A stretch of 64,000 nt of DNA from Pelodera strongyloides (Eukaryota > Nematoda > Chromadorea > Rhabditida > Rhabditidae): positions 62,001 through 126,000 of the forward strand of contig JAANDG010000296.1 of the NCBI GenBank assembly GCA_036852015.1, read 5' to 3'. Below, one piece after another: positions 11,293-22,659 of this stretch. A program made the position numbers and the translations under genes. Position 1 is the first letter of the stretch. The number at the start of each line of letters is the position of its first letter. The notes under the pieces were generated by a model. It saw only the letters and a program-made list of their open reading frames with translations, made no database searches and was not told the DNA's origin.

Positions 11293-12564
11293 AGATGTAG
11301 GGTCCGGTGGAGGGAGGCGGAGGTGCCGAGCACACGAAGTGTCCGTGGACACTTGGAGGTAATTGTTGCATATCAAACAATTTATTATGGAATCCTTTTG
11401 GAAATATTCGAAACCACTACCACATCTAGCAAACAGATAATAATTATAGTACAGTAATTAATACACAATAATTAAAATTAATGGGAGAGATAAATGGGTA
11501 AAAAGTACAAAACTATGTTGGTAGTAACTAAACTATGAATCTAGAAAGTAAGCAACAACTCATCAGTCGTTACCAAACACTTGTCTACCAAAGTTAGGAA
11601 CTTAGGAGCATCGTCCATAGGTGAATTCCAAGCATAATGCATTTATTCAAAAATAAATACCTACTTTTCGAGCTTGCCTAAACGCTGTCTTCATTCTCTA
11701 CTAATTGATTATCTGGGTAAAGTTTTCTTGGAACTGCGCAGAGAGTTAAAGAGAGGGAGAGAGAGAGAGAGAGGAGAGAGAGCGAGAGAGCGAGAGAGGG
11801 AGAAAGGGTGATATTAGTGAGATATTATAGCTCAGGCTGCTCAGGGGCATCTATGCAGGCATCAATTTGAACGTGTATATAGGGACATGCTTCTCGCATG
11901 TAGAATCGAGAAAAGACACAAAAAAACACACATTGGCGACACGTGAAAGTGTGATTCCGCTAATTAGAATCTCGTGCAAAGAAAGGGAAATTGTAGAAGC
12001 GTAGCGCAGAACTCAACAAATTTAGTATACCAAGTCACACAGGAAATGGTCAAGCTCATCACAGAATTATGGGCGAAAAAGGTTATTTTTTGTGAGCCTG
12101 ACCCTTTGTCACCAAAACTCCAGTGCTTCAGAATTGTATACAAAGTTTGCAGCACGTTTTTTAGAACGCAGTGAATTTAAAGCGCTATAATAACCGATAT
12201 TTGGAACGTTTGTTGGACTGCTAGATTCCCATGTATTCTATGCAAATTGTGGGCAACTGAGTGGTTTTCTAAATAAAGTCATTTGCACACAATACCGTAT
12301 ATAGAAAGGAGTTGTCCAACACGTCAAAAACCGAGGTTTTATTGTTTTAAAAAAAATTGGTGAAATGTAAAAATTTATTCAGTTCTGACTGAATAGTTAA
12401 ACCCAAACTATGTTAGCGCTATCGCGCTAACAAAGGATGCCGGTATACATCATTCTTCGCTTCAGACTTCGTGGGTGAGATTTTGCCGTTACCGTTGCCT
12501 CAAAAAATGACGCGTACAACTCTTATCATATCATATCGAAGACAACTGTATCTGCATCAATACA

Positions 12565-12815
12565 TTATCTTATTATATAAAGGAGAAGAGTTTACTTTTT
12601 TGTTTGAAGCCGCATGTGAACGCAACGAAAATTAGAATATCTACAGGTTATAAAAGGAGTGCCGGAGCCCTGTCTTTAGCAAGCAAATCCGAATTTTGTT
12701 TCATAATTTTTCGAGATACGTTGCAAACGTTTCGCAGAAGTGGAATCAGCGAAGTTCCTGCATTTTAGACTTTGAAAGTCGCCTCAGGCGGCGATAGCCG
12801 TCTGGTGTAAATAAT
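12565..12815 (+). repeat. Copy 2 of the TATA-bearing repeat
   Basis: Carries ATCTTATTATATAAAGG, TTATAAAAGGAGTGCCGAGC-like sequence and GTCGCCTCAGGCGGCGATAGC in the same order and similar spacing as copy 1 at 9240-9480. Diverged, but order and spacing argue for common descent. Confidence 0.45.
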
Positions 12816-12877
12816 AAAAGAGAACGCTCCACTAAATGCAAGAGGGAAATGAAGCCAATAAGAATTGGCTTCTTCCT

Positions 12878-13251
12878 TTAAAGGAACAGGCTCACGAGAT
12901 CTACCTATGCAACTCTTTCCTTTTTATCGAAAGACGATGGTGTTAGCTTCCAATAAACATGGTCCTGAAGCACAAGCGTTTAATTAGAAGGAATAAATCA
13001 CTGTAAGTGATTTGAAATCTATATCTAAGTTCTTTATCGTAATCTTTGTGTCCCGAGGGTATCTGGCTATCAGTTGCACCCCTTATTTTCTTATTGTGTG
13101 TCCTGAGGGTAACTTTGATAGAATTCAAAGCATTCTACTGATTTATTCCTTCTAAAGGCCTGTGCTTCATGTTTATAGGAATCTAACACCATCATCTGTA
13201 AATAAAAAGGAAGGAATTGTACACTTAGATCTCGTGAGCCTCCTCCTTTAA
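12878..13251. mobile_element. Kolobok/T2-like MITE (TTAA AGGAACAGG)
   Basis: TTAA at both ends. The terminal inverted repeat is AGGAACAGGCTCACGAGATC on the left, mirrored by GATCTCGTGAGCCTCCTCCT. The arms extend about 75 bp, to GATGGTGTTAG/CTAACACCATC. The AGGRR end next to TTAA is the pattern I know for T2/Kolobok elements. Confidence 0.75.
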
Positions 13252-14094
13252 CCTCTAATAGTAGTGTCCTTGTGTATGTGTTTTTATAACTACCTAATTA
13301 ACCAAAGTGTCAACAACGTCTGCTTATATATAAATAAATCTTTCGGTAATTACAATCATTACACCGGTAAGTCAACTTAAAGAGTCCCCATAATAGGATC
13401 TGCATCGGTTCTCAATTTGTATCAACGAATATGTGGAAGACTTTGAGGCTCAAATTATGTTTATATTATATGTAAACAATATGACAAGTTTCGATCAATT
13501 AAAAATTTTCGAAAACAGGCACATACAAAACGAACATAAATTAGAATAAGAAATCGAGCTAAATTAGAATTAATTAGCATAAATACTAACAGATAAGTTG
13601 TCCACGATGCGTTTTAAAATATGTATATCTTATAATTAGGTAGCATAGGCATAGGGTTACGTTTATCAAAACATGAAAAAGAACATAAACATACTACACG
13701 AAAAAGGATTATAAAATATGCACTGGCAAAATAGCAGAAAATTATTCACGGTGGCAGTGATTTACGAATCTTTGACATGTGCGTAGTAACTAAGAGTTGT
13801 AATCTCACCTAACTCCCCGGCGATCCATCAAAAATAGCAGAAATAAGGATGTTACCTAGGTAACCCGTTAATTTCTCGTAATGTCTTAAATCAAAGCTCG
13901 TCCCCGTTGTAATCCGCCAATATCGGCAAACGCAAATTAAACTTATTAACATAAAAGTCTTACAAAATTATCTCAAATGTGAGTGGAATAGTAAAAATAG
14001 GCCTTGAACTGGCTAGTTTGGGTGGAACTTTGCTTGAAAACTAGGAAAAGAGCTCAATAGACATACCTGATGTTCGGAAAAGTGGACAATATAA

Positions 14095-14592
14095 AAAGTG
14101 GCTTGTGAAACGTATACGACAACATCACATCTTCCCCGTGCATCTTATGCAAGCTGACATTGAGTTCGGCCGTTGAAGACCTAACGGAACACTATTTGTA
14201 CCTGATATAAGGAAACCCAGATGTCCAGCATACGTTTCATAAACCACGTGCCGTTCGCTTTAACATAAAATCTATCACAAAATTTCAACGATATGGAAAG
14301 TAAATACGTGGAAAGATTCTTGGTATTTTGACGTGGGAAGTGAGATGTTCACACACTTACGTAATTTTCACAAGGACCAAAATAGGAGACAATTTACTAA
14401 ACAGTGCCTCCAGATTATTCTAGTCTCAAAGCGATATGGCACTCGGTTTATGAAACGTATGCTGGATAAAGACAGCTACTTGTCCACATGTTAATATGCA
14501 CCAGTCTGAGAATTCCCGGTGCTGATTAGAATATAATTTAACTACTGTTCTGTCCAGCATACGTTTCAAATCAACGTGCCATATCGCTTTAA
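14095..14592. mobile_element. Two neighbouring family A MITEs
   Basis: One copy lies at about 14095-14263 and one at about 14428-14592. Both keep GAAACGTATGCTGG-like and GTCCAGCATACGTTTC words in opposite orientation, and both end in CGCTTTAA on the right. Their left ends have lost the TTAA. Confidence 0.65.
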
Positions 14593-14758
14593 ATCTTTTT
14601 AGAATCGGTTATTTGACAGCTAGACACCTCTGTTAACAGTGTCAACCATTGCGCGTCCGTTTCGAGAAGAATCATTCACAAGAGTCCAAAAAGAGTGCAC
14701 ACGCTCTCGGTACACATTCCAATGTGTCTAAAATAAAACAAGTGAACAATATACGTAA

Positions 14759-14927
14759 TTAAAGCGGTATAACAGTCGGTTTTTAAAATTAAAACGTATG
14801 TATGTTGGACAACTGCATTCCCGTACGTCTGCATGCAAATGAATATAATGGCGCAGTTATTTGCATACATTATACGGGAATACCGCGTCCAACACACGTT
14901 CAAAAACAGGTTGCTATGCCGTTTTAA
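14759..14927. mobile_element. Family A foldback MITE
   Basis: TTAA ends. AGCGGTATAACAGTCGG on the left and a diverged GCTATGCCGTT end on the right. Internal CCCGTACGTCTGCATGC and GCATACATTATACGGG arms pair. Confidence 0.7.
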
Positions 14928-14989
14928 ATCGAGAACGGGGTAAGAGTGCAACGTGCATCGATACTGTAATCAACACATGCGTTGTGACC

Positions 14990-15069
14990 GGCTGGGACGG
15001 GAATCGAACCCGTGGCCTTAGCATCCCTAGCCTAGAATCCATAACACCAGTGGGAGCATGCTCCCAGCC
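14990..15069 (-). tRNA. tRNA-derived sequence (pseudogene or SINE head)
   Basis: Read on the minus strand, a perfect T-arm/B box (ACGGG TTCGATT CCCGT) is preceded by an A-box-like TGGTGTTATGG, and GGCTGGG/CCCAGCC can pair as an acceptor stem. The anticodon arm (about TAGGC TAGGGAT GCTAA) has a mismatch and lacks T at position 33, so a working tRNA is unlikely. Confidence 0.4.
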
Positions 15070-15577
15070 TCTCAGTGGGAGGCGAGAGCAAGAGAAGGAT
15101 CACGCAAATCGGTGACACATAGAGGCAAATTAAATTCTCCCAACTGGGAAGGCTCCCCCTGTACCGTGCATAGGACCACAGGCGCCCAGGCTTTACATTC
15201 ACTCATGGCCACTCAGCAATAAACAATATTGAACACGATCTCTGCCGACACACCGTGTACGTGTACATCGTGAATAAAGGCGTTCTCATACTTTGTTGAC
15301 CCTTTTTGTTAGTCAGACAAACGCACAGTTCTCGGAAAAAAAATAGTACAAGAAGAAGTGCATATAAAAATAACTAACAATACGAGCGAAATAAAAAGAT
15401 AATCCGAGAATAAAAGAAACGGTATTCTGACGAATGAAATACTTTCTTGTATTTACAAAAAAAAACACGAAAAAAAGTTGTCGTAAATCGCACACAAGTA
15501 AAAGTGTAAAAGCACTGACAAGGTAGTACATATGTGACATTGTCTTTAGCTTGTTTACGAACATAAAGGTTAAAAGG

Positions 15578-15760
15578 TTAAAGCGAAATACCTGCCGGTT
15601 TTTGAAACGCATTGCGTACACCTGCTTTCTTATGCAGCATATGCAAATGAGCAAAAATTAGAATAAAAACTGGACCCCAATTAGACCCCACGTTGCATAA
15701 ATGCATAGGAAAGCAAGTACTTGAGATGCGTTTCAAAAACCGGTTGGTATCTCGCTTTAA
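15578..15760. mobile_element. Family B foldback MITE
   Basis: TTAA at 15578-15581 and 15757-15760. AGCGAAATACCTGCCGG on the left, CCGGTTGGTATCTCGCT on the right. Its right TTAA is also the left TTAA of the next element. Confidence 0.85.
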
Positions 15761-15927
15761 AGCAGTATTGTGCCTACTTTGGGAAATTTGCTTAGGATAC
15801 GCATGTCCTATATATCATATGTAAATTTGGTGCCGGAAGCTTCGGACGGGCACCAACAATTTGCATAGGATGCGTAGGAGGAAATGCATATAATATGCAA
15901 ATTTTCAAAGTAGGTACAATAGGTTAA
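15757..15927. mobile_element. Family D foldback MITE sharing a TTAA with its neighbour
   Basis: AGCAGTATTGTGCCTACTTT on the left, GTAGGTACAATAGG on the right, with TTAA at 15924-15927. The central GGTGCCGGAAGC...GGGCACC hairpin matches the copy at 11122-11292. Confidence 0.8.
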
Positions 15928-16194
15928 ATTCGGGACTGTCCTTCATGAACATGGGATGGGCTCTGAGTGTAGGAAACGTACGCAGGACAACCGCGTTCCC
16001 ACATACCATACTCAGATTCTGTTCCATCTTTTTGTTCACAGAATAGAATGCAATTTGCCTCATCATATATGGGAATGCAGTTGTGAAGCTTAGTTTTCAA
16101 AACCACGTGACACACCGCTTTAAAGTTAAAGCGCCTTATATGGCAATGCAGTTGTCAAGCGTAGTTTTCAGAAACACGCGACATAACGCTTTAA
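15928..16194. mobile_element. Family A MITE followed by a half copy
   Basis: A full but diverged copy ends CACACCGCTTTAA at 16123. A 70-bp right-half copy then follows (ATGGCAATGCAGTTGTC ... AACGCTTTAA, ending 16194). The last TTAA is 1 bp from the GTAAC donor of the exon at 16281-16201. Confidence 0.6.
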
Positions 16195-16200
16195 AGTTAC

Positions 16201-19200
16201 CTCTAAATCAGTGGGATTCATTTCGACAACAGTACATTCCGTTCCACGTTCGCTTGCCAGAACTACAGCACCGTTTGTGATCTAAAAGAAGATGAGAAAC
16301 TAAAACAAATTGTAAAAAAAAGAAGATGAAACACATGTGTGGAAAAAACTAGCTCAATAATTCAGGTACTTCAGAAATAGCGAAGTTACCGAAATATACT
16401 GTAATTATGTCAAGAATATTCGAGTCAAAGTAGGCTTAGGCTTAGTCACCCCAAGAATACTGTAGGTACATGAATAATCTAGGTCGTCCAGAATAACTGC
16501 AGATACGTCAAACACTAAGTGTCCTCACAATCAGGACTAGACTATAGTTGCCTGGAGTATATTCAAGGTACATCGGAAATGGGTGAACCCATTTGCTGAC
16601 GGTTCACTGGTTTTTTTCGCGGGCCAGCCCATTTGGTGACAATTTCATGACCATGTGGTGATCAAGTTACATCGAAAACCGTCATCAGCTGGTCACCAAA
16701 TGGTCACTAACCAGACACCGAATGGTTTTTCGGTGAAAACCATTTGGTGACGGGCCAGCGACGGTTTTTCTGCGGTTTCGGCAATTATTTCGTTTACCTG
16801 TGTGTGGATGTAGGTAGGCTAACAAAGAGATTAGCAACTCATAAGTATGGCAGAAAGTGAATGTAGTTCTAGCAGGCAGACAATTGATCAATTTACCGAA
16901 CACTAGGATTAGGATACTAAATTTGAACATGTAATTGAAATAAATAAATAAAACCTTCTTCTTTTGCCTAAATTTCGGGTCCGCATTGAACGCGCCGACG
17001 TACGCAGCAATCTGAAAAGATAATTAGCTCAATCCAGTTTAAAGCGAAATGCTAGCCTCTTTGAAAAATTAGCATATGATAATCAAATCCTATGTATCCT
17101 ATGCTAATTTTGTACGATCCTCCACGGCAATCGTACAAAATTAGCATCGGATACATAGGATTTGCTTATCATATGCAAATTTTCCAAAGAGGCTAGCATT
17201 TCGCTTTAAAGCTGAAAAATTCTACAAATATACTCCTGCAAGCGGTAAACTCTTGCAACGTTACCACTGATGGCCCGCCAGTTTCCGCAGATTCTATTTA
17301 TATTACGGCATGCGCTAATATTTTTTTTATCTTTAGATAACCGAACATAGCTCGATCTTCCAGGGGAATTTGTTTCTCACGCACTATCTATTGTTCGTGT
17401 GCCTAGTTTTGACACAAATATAACACCAAATTATAACACACAACATCACATGTGTGCACTATACATATATATATATATGGTTTACGTCCCTTTTCGTTGA
17501 CCTATCTTATTACTATTGGCCACAAGCCTGTTTTTTGTATGTTTGTTCATTGCTTAATAAATATTTCTATATATGATTTCCCTCGCATGACGGTTCCATT
17601 TTACATGGAAGTAAATTACCTGAGTAGGATAAGTGAACATTGCGTCCAATCGGTCAGCTTCCGTACAGAAATTACCCTAAATGGAAAAAATGAAATAATG
17701 ACTGGTGATTAAACACCCTGATGATTAAACAGTCGCCGTTATCGTTTCGTATTCGAACTGAATTTCTAGACGTTACTAAAAAAAAGAAACGATTTTCGGA
17801 GAATTCCCCGACTGGTGGCACCGACCGGATGGTGAAAAGTAAAAACGGTACCAGGCGATAACTTGGGAAGGTTTCTTGTATCTTGGCGGGCCACCTATTC
17901 CGTAATACAATAGCCTATGCTATATCTGGGGGCACTACTTAGGTAGATCACCCAGAGCGGCCTGCAGGACCGCCCGGGTCCCCTGAAGCCCTGAAGGACA
18001 GTCCCAGCTTTAGTCATTTTAAGTAAGGTCATGACGAATACAAATACGTTTGGAGAGTCAACATACCATAGTGACTTTCTCTGAAGAAGAGCCCATTGAT
18101 GAAGTTTTCCAGTCAAACAAAAATGTCGTATCTCTGAAATCTCTTGTTGTACACTGTCTTATGTATCTTATGCTCATTAAACTGCTGAAACTCCTCCGCG
18201 CCATCGCCGCGCACAAAAAAAAAAGAGTCCACCAGAGGGGCGTTTTTGGAACCAAAACACAATGATTTCAGTTTAGAAATCTAAACACAGTGTGTTGAGA
18301 ACCAAAACACAGTGTTTTTGGAACAAAAAACAATGATTTCAGTTTAGAAATCTAAACACATTGTTTTTGGAAACAAAGCACAATGATTTCAGTGTTTTTG
18401 GAACCAAAACACGATGATTTCAGTTTAGAAATCTAAACGCAGTGTTTTTGGAACTAAAACATAGTGTTTTTGGAACCAAAACACAATGATTTCAGCTCAG
18501 AAATCTAAACACAGTGTGTTGAGAACCAAAACACAGTGTTTTTGGAACAAAAAACAATGATTTCAGTTTAGAAATCTAAACACATTGTTTTTGGAACCAA
18601 AACATAGTGTTTTTGGAACCAAAACACAATGATTTCAGCTCAGAAATCTAAACACAGTGTGTTTTGGAAACAAAAAAACAGTTTAGAAATCTAAACACAT
18701 TGTTTTTGGAACCAAAACATAGTGTGTTTGAACCAAAAAACACAATGATTTCAGCTCAGAAATCTAAACACAGTGTGTTGGGAACCAAAAACAGTGTTTT
18801 TGGAACAAAAAACAATGATTTCAGTTTAGAAATCTAAACACATTGTTTTTGGAACCAAAACATAGTGTTTTTGGAACCAAAACACAATGATTTCAGCTCA
18901 GAAATCTAAACACAGTGTGTTGGGAACCAAAACACAGTGTTTTTGGAACAAAAAACAATGATTTCAGTTTAGAAATCTAAACACATTGTTTTTGGAACCA
19001 AAACATAGTGTTTTTGGAACCAAAACACAATGATTTCAGCTCAGAAATCTAAACACAGTGTGTTGGGAACCAAAACACAGTGTTTTTGGAACAAAAAACA
19101 ATGATTTCAGTTTAGAAATCTAAACACATGTTTTTGAACCAAAACATAGTGTTTTGGAACAAAACACAATGATTTCAGCTCAGAAATCTAAACACAGTGT

Positions 19201-20483
19201 GTTGGGAACCAAAACACAGTGTTTTTGGAACAAAAAACAATGATTTCAGTTTAGAAATCTAAACACATTGTTTTTGGAACCAAAACATAGTGTTTTTGGA
19301 ACCAAAACACAATGATTTCAGCTCAGAAATCTAAACACAGTGTGTTGGGAACCAAAACACAGTGTTTTTGGAACAAAAAACAATGATTTCAGTTTAGAAA
19401 TCTAAACACATTGTTTTTGGAAACAAAGCACAATGATTTCAGTGTTTTTGGAACCAAAACACGATGATTTCAGTTTAGAAATCTAAACGCAGTGTTTTTG
19501 GAACTAAAACAGAGTGTTTTTGGCACCAAAACACAATGATTTCAGTCCAGAACTCTAAACACAGTTTTTTCAGTTCAGAACTCTAGTCTAAACACAGTGT
19601 GTTGGGAACCAAAACATAGTGGTTTTGGAACCAAAACACGATGATTTCAGTTTAGAAATCTAAACGCAGTGTTTTTGGAAACAAAACAACAGTTCAGAAC
19701 TCTAAACACAGTGTGTTGGGAACCAAAACACAGTTTTTTGGAGCCAAAACGCAATGATTTCAGTTCAGAAATCTAAACGCAGTGTTTTTGGAAAAACCAA
19801 AACGCAATTATGTCAGTCCAGAACTCTAAACACAGTGTTTTGGGACCAAAACACAGTTTTTTTGGAACCAAAATACAATGATTTCAGTTCAAAACTCTAA
19901 ACACAGTTTTTCTGTTCAGAACTCTAGTCTAAACACAGTGTGTTGGGAACCAAAACACAGTGTTTTTAGAACCAAAACACGATGATTTCAGTTTAGAAAT
20001 CTAAACACATTGTTTTTGGAACCAAAACAACAGTTCATAACTCTAAACACAGTGTGTTGGGAACCAAAACACAGTGTTTTTGGAACCAAAACGCAATGAT
20101 TTCAGTTCAGAACTCTAAACACAGTGTGTTGGGAACCAAAACACAGTGTTTTTGGAACCAAAACGCAATGATTTCAGTTCAGAAATCTAAACACAGTGTT
20201 TTTGAGGAATACTGTAATGACAGGAATACTGTAATGACAATCGATTGTGTAACATACAGTGCAAAGTACAAAACATACTTATAAGTAACGACAGCATCAA
20301 AGACTCCTCTGTATCCGAGCAGAGAATGTACAACCGGTGTTTCCAAGAGAGTATCCTCACTACTGAGAGATAGAGACTGTAGGAAAGGTAGTAGACTGCG
20401 CACGTAGTTTACGGTGCTGGGATTGCACTAAAAGCAATAAATACTATGGAAAGTTACTGTATTTCAGGGGAATAGAATAGTCG

Positions 20484-20582
<99 letters not shown>

Positions 20583-21967
20583 GCAGTGAGAGAGAGGGGC
20601 CAAAAAAGACAGAGAATGAGAAAGAAAAGAGAGATAGGGAGTGAGTGAGAAAGTTAGAGAAAAGGAAGAGAGAAGAGAGAATACAGACGAGAAAGAAGTC
20701 ACCTACTGTTGATAATCTTTCTTCAACCTGATTCATTTTCCAGAACTCCGGGTCCTTTTGTCTGGTCTCAAGAAACAGGGTCACAATGGAATGAAATTCT
20801 GTACCGATTGCGGCACGAGCTAAAACTACGTACCACCGTAACAGAGTAATCACCATATCAGTACGACCAAGCATTTTGCAGCTATAATCATTACCAGCGT
20901 GTAAAACTATCAATGGCTTGTCGAGATGCATGTTTATTGTAGTTTCACATTATGAGTTACTCCCAAGCTAGGAGTTTCTATGTCTACATATAGACAGGAG
21001 AACAATTTATGAAAGTCAGCAAAAAGTTACCTCTTACATGAGCCTTGAAACCGGCAAGCCCCATATTGGCAATCATCTTTTCCTGCCATCTGGAAACAGT
21101 CAATTGTCCAATAAATCAATGAACCAATTAATAATATGCAGTGAGCACAAAAGGGTGGTTAATTGATCTGATCTAATATACAATTTAATTGGAGCTCGTT
21201 GGAACGTGAAACTTCGCACCATCGGCATCGCCGCGCGACATTCACGGTGGTAAAAACAGAGCGGTGTGGCGCGCCCATTTTCGCGCACATGGTCCGCGGC
21301 TGGCGCGCCTATATTTCAGGTGTTTGCCTCCGTGTCAATATCCTCAAGCCTCGCCGCACAATCAAAAGGGTGTTCTGGCCTAGAACTGCCTAAAACTTAT
21401 AATCACGAACTTCAACAATTGGATTGACTTTGACGTAGCAGATAGTACAGCTGTCACAGAAGGAACTCTTCGCGGAGGCATTAAGTCTTCAGAAGTAGAT
21501 GTACCCTAAAGCTCAACATACAGTAGATGTAGATGATAACAAGACGTATATAATATTGTGCAGCATTAAGCAAAAAAACCCCAACAAAAAGGTCGGACTT
21601 ACATGGAAACGAACAAGCTTCTTGTAGAAAGAGAATGATTTCACAAAAAATTACCGTAAACACGCATTTTCCACAACACTGAAATTTCTACACAAGACCA
21701 CTAGATAATAAGTTGACCTGCATTTGGTACTAGCCAGCTAGGCATCACCATGCCCTATTGGTGCGCACTTGGCAACCTGCCACCATTCGATACAGTACTC
21801 CTAATCATGAATTTCGGGTACTTAATTAACTAACACGAACTTAATTACAGTACCTGCAGATCGCAATCCAAAATACGGTGAATCCCCGGATGCGGGGCTT
21901 GCACAATACATTTCGAAGGCATGTATTTAGTTCCGTGATACACCGTAATCAGATTTCTATGCGCCAT
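16201..21967 (-). CDS. Multi-exon gene of unknown family (partial)
   Basis: Eight exons join in frame on the minus strand: 21967-21849, 21089-21031, 20819-20728, 20427-20279, 18184-18067, 17676-17620, 17011-16955 and 16281-16201. The product begins MAHRNLITVYHGTKYM and includes LWQEKMIANMGLAGFKAHV, AAIGTEFHSIVTLFLETRQK, HSLLGYRGVFDAV, FTYPTQIAAYVGAFNADP and NGAVVLASERGTECTVVEM. I do not recognise the family. Exons 6-8 are symmetric (phase 0 both sides). The first ATG has no signal peptide, and an acceptor (TTAGTTTAG) stands just before it, so this exon could be internal. Exon 8 ends in phase 0 and could splice to 8207-8106 of the MAM gene; that link is only a hypothesis. Exon 5 has a tandem TTTCAGCAG acceptor. 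The intron between exons 4 and 5 is filled by a satellite. Confidence 0.6.
16585..16790. mobile_element. Foldback repeat, CCATTTGGTGAC type
   Basis: Repeated direct and inverted copies of CCATTTGGTGAC and GGTCACCAAATGG, with CGGTTTTTC words between. A relative lies at about 57560-57745. Ends are not sharply defined. Confidence 0.55.
17039..17209. mobile_element. Family C foldback MITE, near-perfect palindrome
   Basis: TTAA at both ends. AGCGAAATGCTAGCCTCTTT on the left is mirrored almost base for base on the right. The arms carry GCATATGATAATCAAATCC and a central CGATCC...GGCAATCG turn. A second copy is at 41447-41611. Confidence 0.9.
18236..20205. repeat. 2 kb satellite (AAACACA / GATTTCAG type) inside an intron
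   Basis: Tandem copies of words such as GATTTCAGTTTAGAAATC, CTAAACACAGTGTG and GTTTTTGGAACCAAAACA. In the regular middle part the word TCAGCTCAGAAATC returns after 143 bp (18893 to 19036), and each such unit holds two related halves. Units contain short palindromes (TGTTTTTGGAACCAAAACA). The array fills the intron between 20427-20279 and 18184-18067. Ends of the array are more diverged. Confidence 0.9.
20486..20580. repeat. Long (GA)n microsatellite
   Basis: About 95 bp of uninterrupted AG, followed by 120 bp of purine-rich sequence. It lies in an intron and gives a meaningless Ser/Leu repeat in minus-strand translation. Confidence 0.95.
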
Positions 21968-22659
21968 CTTCTAAACTAATCAATACTGCATTGTGATATA
22001 CTGTAGACATTGAATCGTGCTACTTATGTAATTAATAAACTAACGTATATTGTAAAACACTACTTTCGCGAAAAATCTGTCCCTGAACGACAAACGAAGC
22101 ATGTGTCAAATGCAACAAATAACGGAACAATTGGGACAAAACGTCTTATTACAAAATAAAAATTATAAAACATGAAATAATATAGTAACATCAACATTTC
22201 GAGATCAGCCTGATAACAATAGCAGTACGCTGATATAATAAAAAAATGTGTTTATCTCAAATACAGTTAGAACAATAATTTAGGAATAACCAACGGACCC
22301 GTTTATCATAGCGGGTACAACCAAAACCTGGCATAAAACCCCCGTTGAATAAAAGGGAGACTGACAATACAGTATATGTGGCTGTACAGTACACTACATC
22401 GTACATAGATGGAACAAAATGATAGGTAAGAAAACCACTAACCATAGAAAATAAGGGCAGGTCACTAACTATCCGGCAAAATCACATCAGTTTTTCTTCA
22501 AATTTTCCAATTCATAAGTTTCTCAAATACGTGGGGCATAAAGCTTGGAGTTTACGCAAATTTTCCAATTTACAACCTTCTCAAAAAATAAAATACTTGC
22601 TTGGTGGGGCATAAAAGTTGGACTCTCTTCCAATTTTCCAGTTTACAAACTTCTCAGTC
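21968..22659. other. Intergenic spacer
   Basis: Lies between the stop of the Gln/Pro-rich gene and the first known exon of the unknown gene. Holds two or three diverged copies of an 80-bp unit (TTTTCCAATTTACAA ... GTGGGGCATAAA) at 22500-22660 and nothing else that I recognise. Confidence 0.5.

Noticed and set aside
13821..13850. Possible minus-strand exon (VTSLFLLFLMDRRG)
   Set aside because: Short, with a donor GTGAGA, but the acceptor (TTACCTAG) is poor and nothing links it to neighbouring exons.
18236..20205. CRISPR-like array
   Set aside because: Units are contiguous without unique spacers, are internally palindromic, and lie in a eukaryotic intron.
20454..20931. Ser/Leu-repeat ORFs of 82 and 148 codons
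   Set aside because: Mostly (GA)n read on the minus strand; only the exon 20819-20728 inside the longer one is kept.
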